Of a stretch of 64,000 bases of DNA, positions 1 to 12,003 are shown piece by piece. Below the pieces are notes generated by a model. That model had not been told where the DNA came from. It made no database searches and saw only the letters and a list, made by a program, of their open reading frames with translations. The DNA lies in NCBI GenBank assembly GCA_030141605.1, contig JAQGDQ010000889.1:19291-83290 (forward strand), read 5' to 3'. This stretch comes from Tubiluchus corallicola. Lineage: Eukaryota; Priapulida; Priapulimorpha; Priapulimorphida; Tubiluchidae. Every line of letters starts with the position of its first letter. Position 1 is the stretch's first letter. A program made the translations under genes and the position numbers.

Positions 1-134
1 GACCAGAATAGTGTTCTTGCCTCTGGGAGCCAAACATCCTACTCCACCGAAAAAAGGAAAAGATGGTAAATAATTCTCAAATCTTAAGAAAGAAAATAAG
101 CAGCACGTTAGCCTAATATGAGGGTCAAGTAGGC

Positions 135-599
135 CAGGGGTGTGCAAATTGCGGCCCGCGGGTCACTTGCGGCCCGCCGAGAGAATTTGTGCGGCCAGGG
201 CGATTAATTGAGTGTATCCAGCTGAAGTCCGTGCCACGATCCCAAAGATAGTGCGGGTAGTTTTTTCTACTAGATCGGATGCCATTAACCCTTACAAGAC
301 AGTTGTAGCTTAATGTCACTGTACTACACAGACTGTGTGATACACATTACTAATATGCATTGTAATAAAATTACCACTATCTGTCCTGAAAGTAGAAATA
401 TATGGTTTGTAATATAAATTTTAGTAACTTCTAAAATAGTTTCTTGGGTGTAGTAGGAATAATGTACGCAGGTCGGATGTAAAAAAAATTGTTATTAGGC
501 CTTTCTGTACTTGGCTCCTTGATCAAACTGCCTGTGGCACGCAGGTATTGCGGGAAAGTTTAATGTGGCCCGGCTAGTCAGATAATTTGCACACCCCTG
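135..599. mobile_element. hAT-type MITE, family A (copy 1)
   Basis: A 465-bp element beginning CAGGGGTGTGCAAA and ending TTTGCACACCCCTG, so the ends are inverted repeats. It is flanked by 8-bp duplications AAGTAGGC (127-134) and AAGTAGGT (600-607), one mismatch. CAGGG ends with an 8-bp TSD are typical of the hAT superfamily. No transposase reading frame is present, so it is non-autonomous. It lies just downstream of the zinc-finger gene on the minus strand. Confidence 0.9.
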
Positions 600-728
600 A
601 AGTAGGTACTTAGCAGTTTACAAATAGGCGAAACAGAATCTTAATTTTTCATATAAATAAGGTCTGTTCAAAGACCATTACCGGCACAAATAACAGGTGT
701 AAATTCATAAGATCTGAACAGGTTTGAT

Positions 729-1219
729 TCACTCAACATAGAAGCAGTCTGGATCTTGAGTATATGTGAAATTATTATCACTAGCAGCAGAGCCGATGAG
801 CCGTTGGGTATCACTGCAAATTTCGGCAGTTTCATGTTTAACCCGTCCGGGCGCACACTCCTCTCTCCAGACCTCTTTTAATTTATCCAGCTTTTGATTG
901 GCCCTTGATTCACGTTTTTTAAGTCGCCAATAAGCACGCTTTTCTTCAATGCTCAAAAGCAACTGTTTGTGCGTAGATAACTTCTTGCCAGTACCGCTAT
1001 TTTTTGAACTGACATTATTGACGTCTCCTCTCAGTGCATGAGTCTGTGGCATAAAAGGCATCTCTTCTTTTTTAACGTGTGCATTTCCATGAGGGGCAAC
1101 TTGCACCTGTCCTCTTCTCACAGGGAACTGCGACATTCTTGGTTGAGTATTTCCAGTCCTGTTCACAGTAGCACAATGAGTATTTCCAGACCCTTTCGCC
1201 ACACCACACGCCTCATAGT
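729..1219 (-). CDS. Zinc-finger gene, last coding exon
   Basis: Encodes residues 187-349 plus stop. It opens in phase 1 after TTTCTTTCAG and carries the basic RAYWRLKKRESRANQK stretch, followed by an acidic tail ending CFYVE. The GTG at 1202 is not the start: the frame continues upstream to the acceptor. Confidence 0.75.
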
Positions 1220-4128
1220 CTGAAAGAAAGAATGGTAGAGTATTAACTGTTTATTGGCTATCATACAACATACGAAGTTCTGACAGGGCTTGTTGTTATT
1301 TAGGACTTTCAAATATTCGTGCGAAGCTTTCAGTAGTACCACAGAAAATATAAAAATGATTTCCCATATTTTACTGTTACTGACATTTGGTTAGGATGAA
1401 TAAACAAATACCACACAATTTGAAACCTAGTCGACATGCTTTAGTTCATTTCCCATTAGACAGTAATTAACAAAGAACTGCGATTTATATCCTGAACAGA
1501 TAATAAACAAAAATAATATATAAAATAATAATAATAATAATATAAAAAATAATAAATAATAATAATAATAGTAGTAATCATAATCATAATAATAATAATA
1601 ACAATAATAATAATAATAATAATAAAATAATAATATATAAAAGAAATAATCAGAAAGACAGTTTTTAAGTTGACTTAAGATAAAAGTTTAGTAGCTTGAA
1701 AATAATATTTTGGTTACAAAAAGTACTGAAAACAACTGGTACAGTGCAGTAGTACAACACACAGGTTTCAATCTACAGGGTACCTAAACAATCTGTACAA
1801 GGTGGTACGCAAAGCTTCTGCAAACAGAGTACAGAAACAACGAACTCATAATTATACACAACGATTTATTATATCCCTCATAAAATTACAAATCTATCAC
1901 GCTATCTGTATTTAGTTGAAAGCCATGGAGAGCGTTGTGGCAGCGGCCTAAAAGCTCAGTAATTTTCTCTGATTGAACAGTAGGGGTGAGCATCGAACGC
2001 TCGAATTCGATTCGAACGAGTTTTTTTAGTTTGAACTCGATTCGAATCCAAAACTATAGATTCGAATAATTCTGCATTTCAATCACACATGCTCTTTATC
2101 ACTAAAATGATTGAAACATCATGAAATTAGCACAATTTAGCTGTGATTTCTATGCACAATTTTAAACAAATTACTAGTCGTTTTATTGCAGAACAAAATC
2201 TAGTGATATGCATGATCTTTGTAAGACAAATGTTTGCTGGTGGTTCGAAAACTTGTTCGAAAATCTTTCGGTTCGAATTCGAAACACTGAAGTTCGGTTC
2301 GATTCGAAAGTCACAAATTTGGTTCGATTCGAATTCGCTTTCTGTTAGAGAATGCTCACCACTATTGAACAGATGGCACGGAAATTCACTTGACCTCAAC
2401 CCTAGTAAAACACACTGGGGTTATCCCAAAGAACAAAATGGCTGCTTAGATCAGGGGTGTGCAAACTGCGGCCCACGCGATCCAGCTGAAGTCTGCGCCA
2501 ATATTGCAAAGATAGTGCGGGTAGTTTTTTCCTCTAGATCGGATGGCATTAACCCTTACAAGACCGTTGTCACTTAATGTCACTGTCGGACATGACGAAA
2601 TATATGGTTTTTAATATAAATTTTAACAACTTCTAAAATAGTTTCTTGAGTGTAGTAGTGCAGTAGTAATGATGTGTGCAAATCGGGTGCAAAAAATCGT
2701 TAGTAGGTCCTACTGTACTTGGCTCCTTGACCAAACTGCATGTGGCCCACAGGAATTGCGGGAACGTTTAATGTGGCCCTGGCTTAGATAATCTGAAAAC
2801 GTTCAACATGACAATGACCAACAATCTGGAGACAACCTTATCAAACATCTGCACAGTACGTTGGCAAACCTCAAGTTCTGTGAGGTCACTGCTCTCATTA
2901 ATATAATGTGACGATGCTCAACAGGTTACTGAACACTTTCTCGCTCCATTTCATCTTTCATTCACTACTCCCCCATCTTTATGTATATATTATCATCATT
3001 TCATTATTTGTTTATGAAACCAATGTAAAAATTGGTCCTTGAAATGCGATAACCAAAGTGGTATATTTATAATTGTATAGTGGTATATTTATGTATATAT
3101 TATCATTATTTCAATTATTAATCACTTCTTTAAGATTTCCACGTACAGTTTGGCCTGTCAAGCTATGCTTTTAGGCTCAAACTGTATGCATCAAAATTAT
3201 TCTGTAATGTAATTTGCACATGTATATGCTGCAGTTTGTAATTTCTGGATAATACTGCATTTATATTTATATTTACTTCCGTGAAATTATCTGTATTTTT
3301 ATTATAATTGTTAGATGCAGAGTGGAAATAAATAAACTTATAACTTATTACACCCTCAAGATTACAGGCTGTGTGAGGCATCAGAACCTTTCACCCTAAA
3401 TTTTAAGGATACGCTAAACTAGCAAAAAATTATTGTGTTCAGCAATACATTGATGTAATAAATAGTTCTGTAACATTACCTGTTATTTCTGTACTCCCCT
3501 AGCAAAAGGTTGTGCATCACCTGTACATATAACAAATTTCTTAGTTAAAAATTCGAATCTATCACTTACATTGCAAGCTACTCGTATTTAATGCACTTGC
3601 TCCACCAACTGAACAAACATTATTGTTAACCTGATGTCTTTTACCAGTCTGAATACGACTTTTGTTCGATTGAAAAACTGTTGGTGATTTTACAGCACAA
3701 ATGTCCAAAGATCCTCTAAAATTATAGCTGTTTGACTGAAGGTGAGTGGAGCCAGTAGCGACCTCGAGTCCACAGTTGTAGCTCTCGGAATTTGCCAAAC
3801 TGTTTTGTCTTGGCGCTTCAGATGGAGCTGTATCACATATATCACCTCCTGAATCAAATACCAAGCCAAGCTGTACAAGATCTGGATCTGAACAACCATA
3901 ATCAACAATGTCTCCACTGTTTTCGTCATAGCCGTCTGGAGGTACGATGACAAGATCATCGCTGAAATTCTCTAACTTGACTGCAACCCCTTCAGCATTC
4001 TCATTACAAGTATCTAACCCTTCTGAGACCAGAATCTTGCAGTGCCACGTTTTTGTGTGCATGACGAAGTCTTGTTCTGACATGAAGCATTCTGAACATG
4101 CCGTACATTTGTAAATGAGGTCTTGCAT
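729..4128 (-). CDS. C2H2 zinc-finger protein with basic C-terminal segment (two coding exons)
   Basis: Two exons, 3570-4128 and 729-1219, join in phase 1 to give 349 aa (1,050 nt including stop). The donor reads CAAT|GTAAGTG and the acceptor TTCTTTCTTTCAG|ACTATG. The start ATG at 4128 has an in-frame TAG 18 nt upstream, and a strong acceptor (TTCTCTGTTCTTAG) at 4198-4199 implies a further 5' non-coding exon. Residues 6-29 form one C2H2 finger (C8, C11, H24, H29). Residues ~35-185 are acidic and Ser-rich. Residues ~281-296 are strongly basic (RAYWRLKKRESRANQK) and could bind nucleic acid. Seen: finger and basic stretch. Inferred: a nuclear, DNA-binding role. I do not recognise the family and assign no function. 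A single finger rarely gives specificity alone, so the basic segment may matter. No AATAAA was seen near the stop. Confidence 0.75.
1515..1635. repeat. AAT-rich simple repeat
   Basis: Imperfect (AAT)n and (ATA)n runs inside the zinc-finger gene intron. Confidence 0.85.
1981..2364. mobile_element. hAT-type MITE, family B (TTCGAA-rich)
   Basis: A 384-bp element with ends TAGGGGTGAGCAT and ATGCTCACCACTA (inverted repeat, one mismatch), flanked on both sides by the perfect 8-bp duplication TTGAACAG (1973-1980 and 2365-2372). Both subterminal regions are packed with GATTCGAA/TTCGAATC palindromic words (1990-2080, 2245-2340). No coding capacity. It sits in the zinc-finger gene intron. Confidence 0.9.
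2452..2781. mobile_element. hAT-type MITE, family A (copy 2, short form)
   Basis: Begins CAGGGGTGTGCAAA and ends GTGGCCCTG, flanked by the perfect 8-bp duplication GCTTAGAT (2444-2451 and 2782-2789). It lacks the usual CACACCCCTG terminus seen in copies 1 and 4, and two internal blocks are missing. It is only 80 bp from the family B element. Confidence 0.88.
3570..4128 (-). CDS. Zinc-finger gene, first coding exon
   Basis: Encodes residues 1-186 plus one base. The C2H2 finger is at residues 6-29. The exon continues upstream as 5' UTR to 4197, where an AG preceded by a long pyrimidine tract ends an upstream intron. The 3' end is a consensus GTAAGT donor. Confidence 0.75.
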
Positions 4129-4199
4129 GTTAAGAGCGGAAATCTTCTAGGCAGTTATTTGTTTGGACCTTGGAAGAAACTTTATGAATGACCTCCCCT

Positions 4200-4787
4200 A
4201 AGAACAGAGAAAAACAGTCTGAGTATTTTTAAACATCACGATCAGCAATAAGAAATTTTCATTAACAAAATAACAAACTCAGATTATCATGATATGGGTG
4301 CACATCGACGATCGATGTGTCGTTACAGGTCTACTAATTACTATTAATTAGTTAATCAATTACACCAAATGATATGCTTAATTAATAAAAATTTAATAGT
4401 ATGATATGTTTCTAGATAGTAAGTGACTATACTTTTACATCTCCAAAATTGCTAAAGTAGCCAGTTTTTTATTTGACGGACTGATAAGTTATAAGCTGCA
4501 ATTTTTGTTTATCATACACAGACTTACTAAATTGCTTACACATACTATATACTATACTGGTAGTCGTCGACTTACTACCACAATCGGTGATGCAGCGGAC
4601 TGGCTGTAAGACGTATCAGGCAAAATTAGACCCGCATATTGAAGTGGTGCACTCCTACATGCAACACATTGTGTGTGTATGTGCACTAAGTATGGTTGCA
4701 TCTATGATTACATCAAAACAGATAACAATTTGCAGTTAATTTGTTTAAAAAACAAAAGGAAACATGAGTTATAGTTGGTTTCATATA
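4200..4787. other. Non-coding stretch, no feature recognised
   Basis: Upstream of the zinc-finger acceptor; probably part of its first intron. No conserved frame or repeat was recognised apart from short AT-rich runs. Confidence 0.5.
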
Positions 4788-5117
4788 CAGTCAACCCTCG
4801 TTAAACCGGACTAATTGGGGGGGGGGGGGATCCGGTTTAGCGGATTGTCCGATTTATCCGATATGCCTATATATGGTATATATTATACAGGAATAATCAC
4901 CTTAATAAGGCCTATATACATTGCACTATATACTATACTGTATATTACTTTAAAATAGTTAACCTGTGAGGATAAAGAAATTATTGTACAGTTGGTAGGC
5001 CGTGTTGTATTTCGCGCTCCGGCTCGGGCGGAAATCGGTCAGTTTCCTTTACCACGGATGACGTCCGTCTTATCCGATATCTGGGCTAACGGGGTCCGGT
5101 TTAACGAGGGTCGACTG
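4788..5117. mobile_element. pogo/Tigger-like MITE (copy 1)
   Basis: A 330-bp element starting CAGTCAACCCTCGTTAAACC and ending TTAACGAGGGTCGACTG, a >20-bp inverted repeat with few mismatches, bounded by TA on both sides (4786-4787, 5118-5119). TA targets and CAGT(C/A)..CCTCG termini fit pogo/Tigger members of Tc1/mariner. A G run lies at about 4817-4828. A second copy lies at 47376-47709. Confidence 0.85.
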
Positions 5118-5771
5118 TAATTAGTTAATTAAGTCGCAGTCGGGTCATAAAGTCGAACAGTCGTAAGTCGACGACTACCTGTACCGGCATTTCTTGGAAG
5201 GGAAGAAATGGATGGTTATAGTGTGAGCTTAGCGATATAATAAAGCAGTACTGAACCCGTTATTATTAATATTAACGGGCTTATAACCAGATGTTTACTT
5301 CGTATTGGCAACGGCTGCTAATTTCAGGACCTCACTGGAATAAACTTTTTCTTTAGATGTTGCAAACTAAAGTTACAAAATCCTGAATCGTCTTTTCAAT
5401 CATTCAGTTTCATTTTTATTCAACTTTTCCAGTTTTTAACTTTTCACAGAACAATAATGGGAAGTACCAGAAATCTTCATGACAAATGTTCTGGTGCTAC
5501 ATTGTGTTTTTGCAATGACTGCCACGTAACTTAATTACTTTATTCAGTTGTTGTCTACAACTTAAATCCAGCTCTTAGCAGCCTGTCCTATTTAGTGTAG
5601 AATTGTAGATCGCTACTTCAGGCTAGATGTCGCGGAAGGAATTTAGCTGATTGTCATGGCTAACCTCTACATGGCTAGACAATGAAAAATTAGAGAATTG
5701 ACTTTGGAAATACACATGTACATTCCTTTGTCAACAAGGCAAATAACCAGTGGAGAAGAGAAAGAGAGAGA

Positions 5772-5772
<1 letters not shown>

Positions 5773-5854
<82 letters not shown>

Positions 5855-5914
5855 CGTGTGTGTGTGTGTGTGTGTGCGTGCATGTGGGTGTGCGTGTGCG
5901 TGTGTGTGTGTGTG
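5773..5914. repeat. (TG)n microsatellite
   Basis: About 140 bp of TG dinucleotides with a few CG variants. It opens long but meaningless frames on both strands. Confidence 0.97.
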
Positions 5915-6257
5915 GCACTGGTGCACATAATGGTGTACTTGAAATTTTCTCACTCATTACATTCATTTCAAGTTTCATGTGTGCAACTGCTGAAAATTTT
6001 CATGGAAACATCAAACTAGCTTGGACCAGAATATATGTACATAATTATGACATCAGTACATCTGACTGCTGAACAATGGTGATCTGAGCAAAATTACTGT
6101 GGCACTGTTCACAAAACTCAATGTCATTTGCAATGCCTGGGAGTTTTACAATGGTCAGAATCCGACGAAACTATTACATCCCCAGATGTCGGAAGTTGAC
6201 TCCAACAGTCGGAACCTTAGCAAAATACAATGTCCACAGATGTACAGATGTTAGAAT

Positions 6258-6646
6258 ATATATATATATATATATAATATTGTTGTGTAGGACGGAATAT
6301 AACTATTTTGCTGTGGGGGTTCTTTGAGAGTACAACAATAACAAGTAATAATACAGAACAAAATATTATTGTGATACCAAAGCATTAATGCATGCACTCC
6401 AGTTGCTGAATCATTGGTATATCCAATAAAGGTGTAAAATAATAAAAGTCTTGTACATTTTGCAATAATTAGAGACACTGAGAGATCGTGATGAATTTCA
6501 AGATCTGCAATACATCTTTCGAATGTTTCACAAACTTGTCTTTTGGATATTAATTAATTGACATATACAAAATTTAAAATACTGTTTTGGTTTTATCGTA
6601 CAAATTTGATCTTATCTATAATTTTTATACATAGTCATCGCATATA

Positions 6647-6690
<44 letters not shown>

Positions 6691-6790
6691 AATCACGATA
6701 TATACAAATGATAAATACTTATTGTTACTATTATAATGATGAAAAATGATAATAATTATATATACATGATAAATCATCTCATATATAAAA
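6258..6790. repeat. (TA)n runs
   Basis: Pure TA tracts at 6258-6276 and 6651-6690, with TA-rich flanks. Nothing else was recognised between 5,915 and 7,060. Confidence 0.85.
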
Positions 6791-7064
6791 TAAATTAATA
6801 GTTTGCAATATATTGACATCTGTAGCCTTTATCCTTTTGTTTCATTTATGTTTTCTTCTTAATTGACGATTAGTTGATTGTGATATTAGTCAATGATTTG
6901 CACCACATTTAAGTTTTTTACATGATCTTAACTAATTTACTGTAAAGTAATCTGCAGCATTTTTAATATTTTTGCGATTTCACTTTTACTAACGCGTGAA
7001 TCATAATGGAAACATGGAGTGTCTTTTTTATGTGTCCAAGGAAAAAATAAATTTTCATTCTATG

Positions 7065-7970
7065 GCTTGGCCTTTCCTTTAACGTTCTGTATGTAAATAT
7101 TAAAGGAATTTGACGTCCCCAACTTGCAGTTGTTAGGGTCTAAGAAACGTCAAACATAAACCTATTACATTTGTAATTTTCTACTAAAAGTAAAAAAATT
7201 CAAGCAGTTATATCACCCATGTTAGATGAATTTAATGGAGAAGCGTCATGTTCACAGAAGCCAGGTCACTTATATTCTTGTGAGCTAAAAAAGTGTTGCC
7301 TTTGCAGGTGAGTTTTAAAGTTGTTATTATGTTAATGTAAAGTCTCTGCAGAATTGAACTGTGGAAAGTTGAAATCACGTTTTTGTAGGGAAAGTAGTTA
7401 CTGCATTTCGAGTTTGTTTCAGTAATTATCCTACGGTGCCCTAGTAACTGTTTGCTAAGTTGCGATCGCAGTAATTACCACCATTATGCAATGGCAACTT
7501 TAGAAACTACATTAATACTACGTGGTGATTTGGTTAGGGGACGCTTCTATATTTGTGGAAAGTTAAAAGAAGAACCTTGGACAAGGAAAATAAAATTAAT
7601 AGACACCGTTTAAGATGGATTTACGCATATATCATTTCAGCACTGATCCTTAGAAATAAATCCACTTGGGCTTCTACAGCGAGTGGGGAGTGCTGGCACT
7701 GGGAGGTGAACAGAATCATGTCCCTGGACGTATGATTCATCAGATATTATAGATTATTATAGCGTGTGGGCTGGCTCACCAACAAAAACAAGTTATCAAC
7801 TACCGGCATCAACTAATGCATTCTAGTAACTATACTAATGTAAAAATTAATCACGTAATTTATTACTCATTGTGTAGCAATTCTATTTATAGTTTTATTT
7901 TTGTTCTAAATTTTGTATTGAATATATATTTTTATAATGTGTTGCATGTATGTGTATATATGTGGGTTAT
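7065..7970. repeat. Duplicated segment, copy 1 (pairs with 10545-11545)
   Basis: Collinear similarity to 10545-11545: both hold TTGA(C/G)GTCCCCAACTTGCAGTTGT, then AACATAAA..ATTACATTTGTA, then AATTATCCT, and end near TGTGTAAC/TGTGTAGC and GTGCTGCATGT/GTGTTGCATGT. The copies are clearly diverged. Copy 1 carries an extra 180-bp LINE fragment. Confidence 0.75.
7564..7746 (+). mobile_element. LINE 3' fragment inserted in duplicated segment
   Basis: Resembles the reverse complement of 23960-24240 (shared CGTTTAAGATGGATT, RNKSTWASTASGECWHWEVN versus RDKCTWGIAASRESRYTSVN in translation) with an internal deletion. The duplicate at 10.5-11.5 kb lacks it: there TGTGGAGAGTTATTAGATTA is continuous. So it arrived after the duplication. 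Confidence 0.65.
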
Positions 7971-8734
7971 TTGATAAAATCAAACAACTGATGAAAATGA
8001 AGTTACTCCTGTGTACAACAATCTACTGCCTGTCTTACTAGGTACTTTACATTTTAACTAGCCGCTTGGCCTTAGTTTTATGACTTTCACTTTAAAACTG
8101 ACGTGTTTTCATAATCTTAATTGAGTAGTTCTAACAGGGTTATTCCAAAAGTGGTTCATGTCTTAGTTTACAGGATAAGATACATATTCACAATTATACG
8201 ATAGTAAAAATATATAAGATAAGATTAGGTAATAGAATGTTCTCATTTTCTATGAGGGTCATCAATTTGATTTCGTTGAATTTGCATCGACTGATTAACT
8301 AACTTTTACCCTTCCTAATGTAATAACTTATTTAAGTCACTGGTCAAACATGATCCAAGTGTCTATGGTTAGCGACCTATTGTAAACTAAAATCATTCAG
8401 TTCAACTTATTGAGACCTTTCACATTTATACTGGAATGTCAGTCTTCTCTCTCATGATTGGTAATCACTGATTGATCTTTCATAGATATTATTTTTTATT
8501 GCAAATATAGATACCTTCACGTTCACCTGGGATTTACACTAAATAATAAGTGTGCAAATACAGGTAGGGCCTGCATAAGATAACACTAACGTTCAGCACA
8601 TTGCGTCCAAAGTTTAGGTAACCAACTGTGTTTGTTAAAACTTATTATGACAGGTGCTTGTCATTAAATGACAGGTATTTTTTTGGTAAATTACCATGCA
8701 CTACGTCTGCTTAAAGACCCCTCCCCCCATAAAT

Positions 8735-9012
8735 CAGGGGTGCGCAAATTGCGGCCCGCGAAGAGATTTGTCAACTTAATGAAGATGCGGCTGGGCGATG
8801 AATTGGGTGCATTCAGCTGAAGTCCGTGCCACGATCGCAAAGATAGTGCGGGCAGTTTTTTTCCACTAGATCGGATGGCATTAACCCTTACAAGACGGTT
8901 GTCGTGAAAGTAGAAATATATGGTTTGTAATATAAATTTTAATAACTTCTAAAATAGTTTCTTGAGTGTAGTAGTAATTATGTGCGCAGATCGGATGCAA
9001 AAAATCGTTATT
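8735..9012. mobile_element. hAT-type MITE, family A (copy 3, truncated)
   Basis: Starts CAGGGGTGCGCAAATTGCGG and follows the family to ATCGTTATTAG, where similarity stops. The 3' inverted repeat and TSD are absent. Confidence 0.82.
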
Positions 9013-10545
9013 AGAATGCTTTGCTTAAAAATGTAAAAGAAATTTAAACATTTTTATCTCCCGCCAAGCGAACGTAGCTGCCCGCATATTTAAAAAAATA
9101 GGGTAAGCTGGTGTCTGCTGGGCAGCGTGGAGGCAAGCTGTGATGAAGGTACCCGTTGAGAAATTTCTACAGTTGAGTCAGAAGTTCAGTTATTCTGGCA
9201 TTGTATTTAACTGTGCTTATGTAAAAATTGGTCATTTGATGATTTATAACCAAGATTAAAGTGGTTTAACCCACACAGCTTTAATCCACAGGATTATACC
9301 GTAAAATGTGTAAATAGTATACATTAATTGCATATATGTAATTAATTTACAGACTTTTGGTGACTTTCAGGTACTTATGTAACTTTGCGAGCATACAGTA
9401 GGTACCAGGTGGGTTACTTAGTTTATAGAGATCGCTCTATAAGTCAAAAAAAGATTGTTGAAGCACTTGGCAGAATAACTGTTTATATCGCATGGTAACC
9501 AGATGACGCCATTTTTCACCAAAACGAGAGTGCCCAAACGTGAAGTGATCACGATTTTTATTGGCAATTATTAATTACACGAGGTGCTTATCACAATTTC
9601 ATTGATAAAACTTTTTAAAAATTTTCTCAAATATTAGACTAAGCTCAACTTCTCAAGAGACTTGGCTTTTGCGTTCAGGGGTAATTTAATTCTAGAACTG
9701 AACAATTTTTGCCTTTAGTTTGTATGTAACTGGTGATTAGCTGACACTGTTCCGGCTTTTGTTTGCATAATGTACAAAAGCCATATATTGAAAACGATTT
9801 AAAATTTATAAACTCGTTACTTTCACAGCCAACAGCTAATGTAATGTAATGTCATGCTGTGAAACCTCGATTTTGCAATGCACTTGCTTCTAATACTATT
9901 ACAGTCGAAACTTCGGCCATTTTTTTCTGTTCCGCGCGATATGAAAATATAACAAAGCATTGGATTTACGCTTATCAGTTTCAAACAAATATGTAATTGG
10001 AAAATTCCTAGCAATTTAACTGGCATGTGAGCACAAAAAGTGAAATTTTGGTGTAAGGGAAGCGTAATGTAGGCAGTTATGGTACATGTATTGCTAATTA
10101 AAAGAAAGGACAAGCCACTTGGTATATTGTGCTAATTTTACTATTGTGACTTAAACGTAGAAAAGTATAACAAAGAAATTTCCCAAAAATCAGCCTGTAA
10201 AGCTTAAAATGAAATTACACTACTAGTGTTCAGTTGAAGATTATGGCCTGACTGGTGAACACCATGGCTTTTCCGCAGGCATGCTCTATATAAATTAAAT
10301 CAAATTTCTGCGGCTTACCTAATGTTTATGCAAAATGCAAAATTAGCTATCAAATTTTTTTGCAAAAAAAAAACTTGTACTTTTGACGGAAATTGATAGT
10401 AAAATGCCATTCTTCAGCTGATGAAATGCGCAAGCATGAAATTATCACGATTTTAAATTGACTTTACACTTTACACGAGATGCTTTTCACAATTTTATTA
10501 TTAAATCCTTCTGACATTTTTTACCAGAATAGAAATACGGTCCCA
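9012..10545. other. AT-rich non-coding stretch
   Basis: No gene recognised. A shorter similarity links about 9530-9640 and 10425-10530 (GAAATTATCACGATTTT, then TTACACGAGATGC..TCACAATTT), suggesting more than one round of local duplication. Confidence 0.45.
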
Positions 10546-11545
10546 GAGGGCGTGCATTTCCTTTGACTCTCTGTACGAAATTATTCGAGGAATTTGAGGT
10601 CCCCAACTTGCAGTTGTCAGAGAGTCTAAGAAACATCAAACATAAATTTATTACATTTGTAGTTTTCCACCAAATGTGAGAAAATTTTCAACAATTTTTC
10701 TACTTGTAGACAGGTGCAGAACATTACAAAACGCACAAAATAAATACACAGAAAGAGATGCGTGACATTATGCAGTAGTGGCCAAAGTTATTTGGTTAAG
10801 CAACAAGATTATTGATAAGGCTGAGGCAGGTTGTAGCAAAGATAATTTTCTAGCAAACATTACCAAAGTTCTAAGATGACAGAAATAAGGTAAATAAGAC
10901 AGATGACTTTGATATTTTATGCTAGCAAAAACACTACAATTATATTGAACTTTGAATGTACGACCAACTCAGACTTTCATATCACCAGTTTAGATGAAAT
11001 CGATTTAGAAACAACGTCTCTCAAGGAAATACATAGTCTTGTGATCGAAAAGGTGTTGTCTTATAAGGTAGGTTTTGAAATTGTTAGCACGATAATGCAA
11101 AGTCTTTGCAGATTTGTTTTGTCGAGATAAAGTTTTTGTTGAAATGTAATTAATGCCTTTAGGGTTGTTCCAGAAATTATCCTTCTTCCGTCATGGTAAT
11201 TGTTAAAAGGAGGAAATGGCAATAACTATTGTCGCTGTCATGCTATTGTAGCTCTAGAAACTGCACTGATATTTCATTAATGATTTGGATTGGTGTGAGC
11301 TGCTATGTTTGTGGAGAGTTATTAGATTACTATAACATGTTGGCTGCTTGTCATGATTGATTGCCGGATCATCAAATTATAGAAACAAATTATCGGCTCC
11401 GTCGAGTAATGTATTCTAGTAGCTTTCGTAATGCAATAATGAATAATACAATTTATTATTCATTGTGTAACATATACTTCTGTTTTATACTAAATTTACA
11501 TTGAATACATATTTTTGCATTGTGCTGCATGTGTGCGTATAGCAA
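10545..11545. repeat. Duplicated segment, copy 2 (pairs with 7065-7970)
   Basis: The uninterrupted copy of the duplicated segment, ending about 150 bp before the probable 5' splice acceptor of the CD20-like gene. Confidence 0.72.
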
Positions 11546-11706
11546 TTCAATTTTATTTTGTAAAACAGGTGAAAATAGACGGTGCGTTAGCTGATTCTAA
11601 ATTAGGTGCTGTAAAAGTGATTTTAATTATACGTGTAATAATAACAAATAATAATTAGCATTATCTGTTTTTCAGTTACACCTGGTTATTATTTCAGCAT
11701 AGAATC

Positions 11707-12003
11707 ATGACAGACATGCGTGACACAGAAGATACAGATATGAAGCCACCTTCGTATACTCCTACAGCAACTCCACAAGCAGTACCTGCCACAGGCCAAA
11801 CTCCACAAGTTGTGTTTGCACCAATTTCTGCTCCTCAAGGAGGATTTGCGCCTGAAGGAGTCCTTACAGCAAGCTATGCACCTCAGATAGTATACCAAGC
11901 ACCACCAAATCAGCTTCAAGTACCTTTCACACAAGTCAATTTGTCAACTGTCCACCAGCCACAGTTCAACGAAAAACGCGTATTAATTCTTTCTCTTGTG
12001 CAG
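11707..12003 (+). CDS. CD20-like gene, coding exon 1
   Basis: Residues 1-99: Pro-rich tail and the first part of TM1. The donor is CAG|GTATCA. Confidence 0.8.

Noticed and set aside
2127-2577. Frames in 2127-2577 on both strands
   Set aside because: They are translations of the two MITEs (TTCGAA-rich and CAGGGGTG families).
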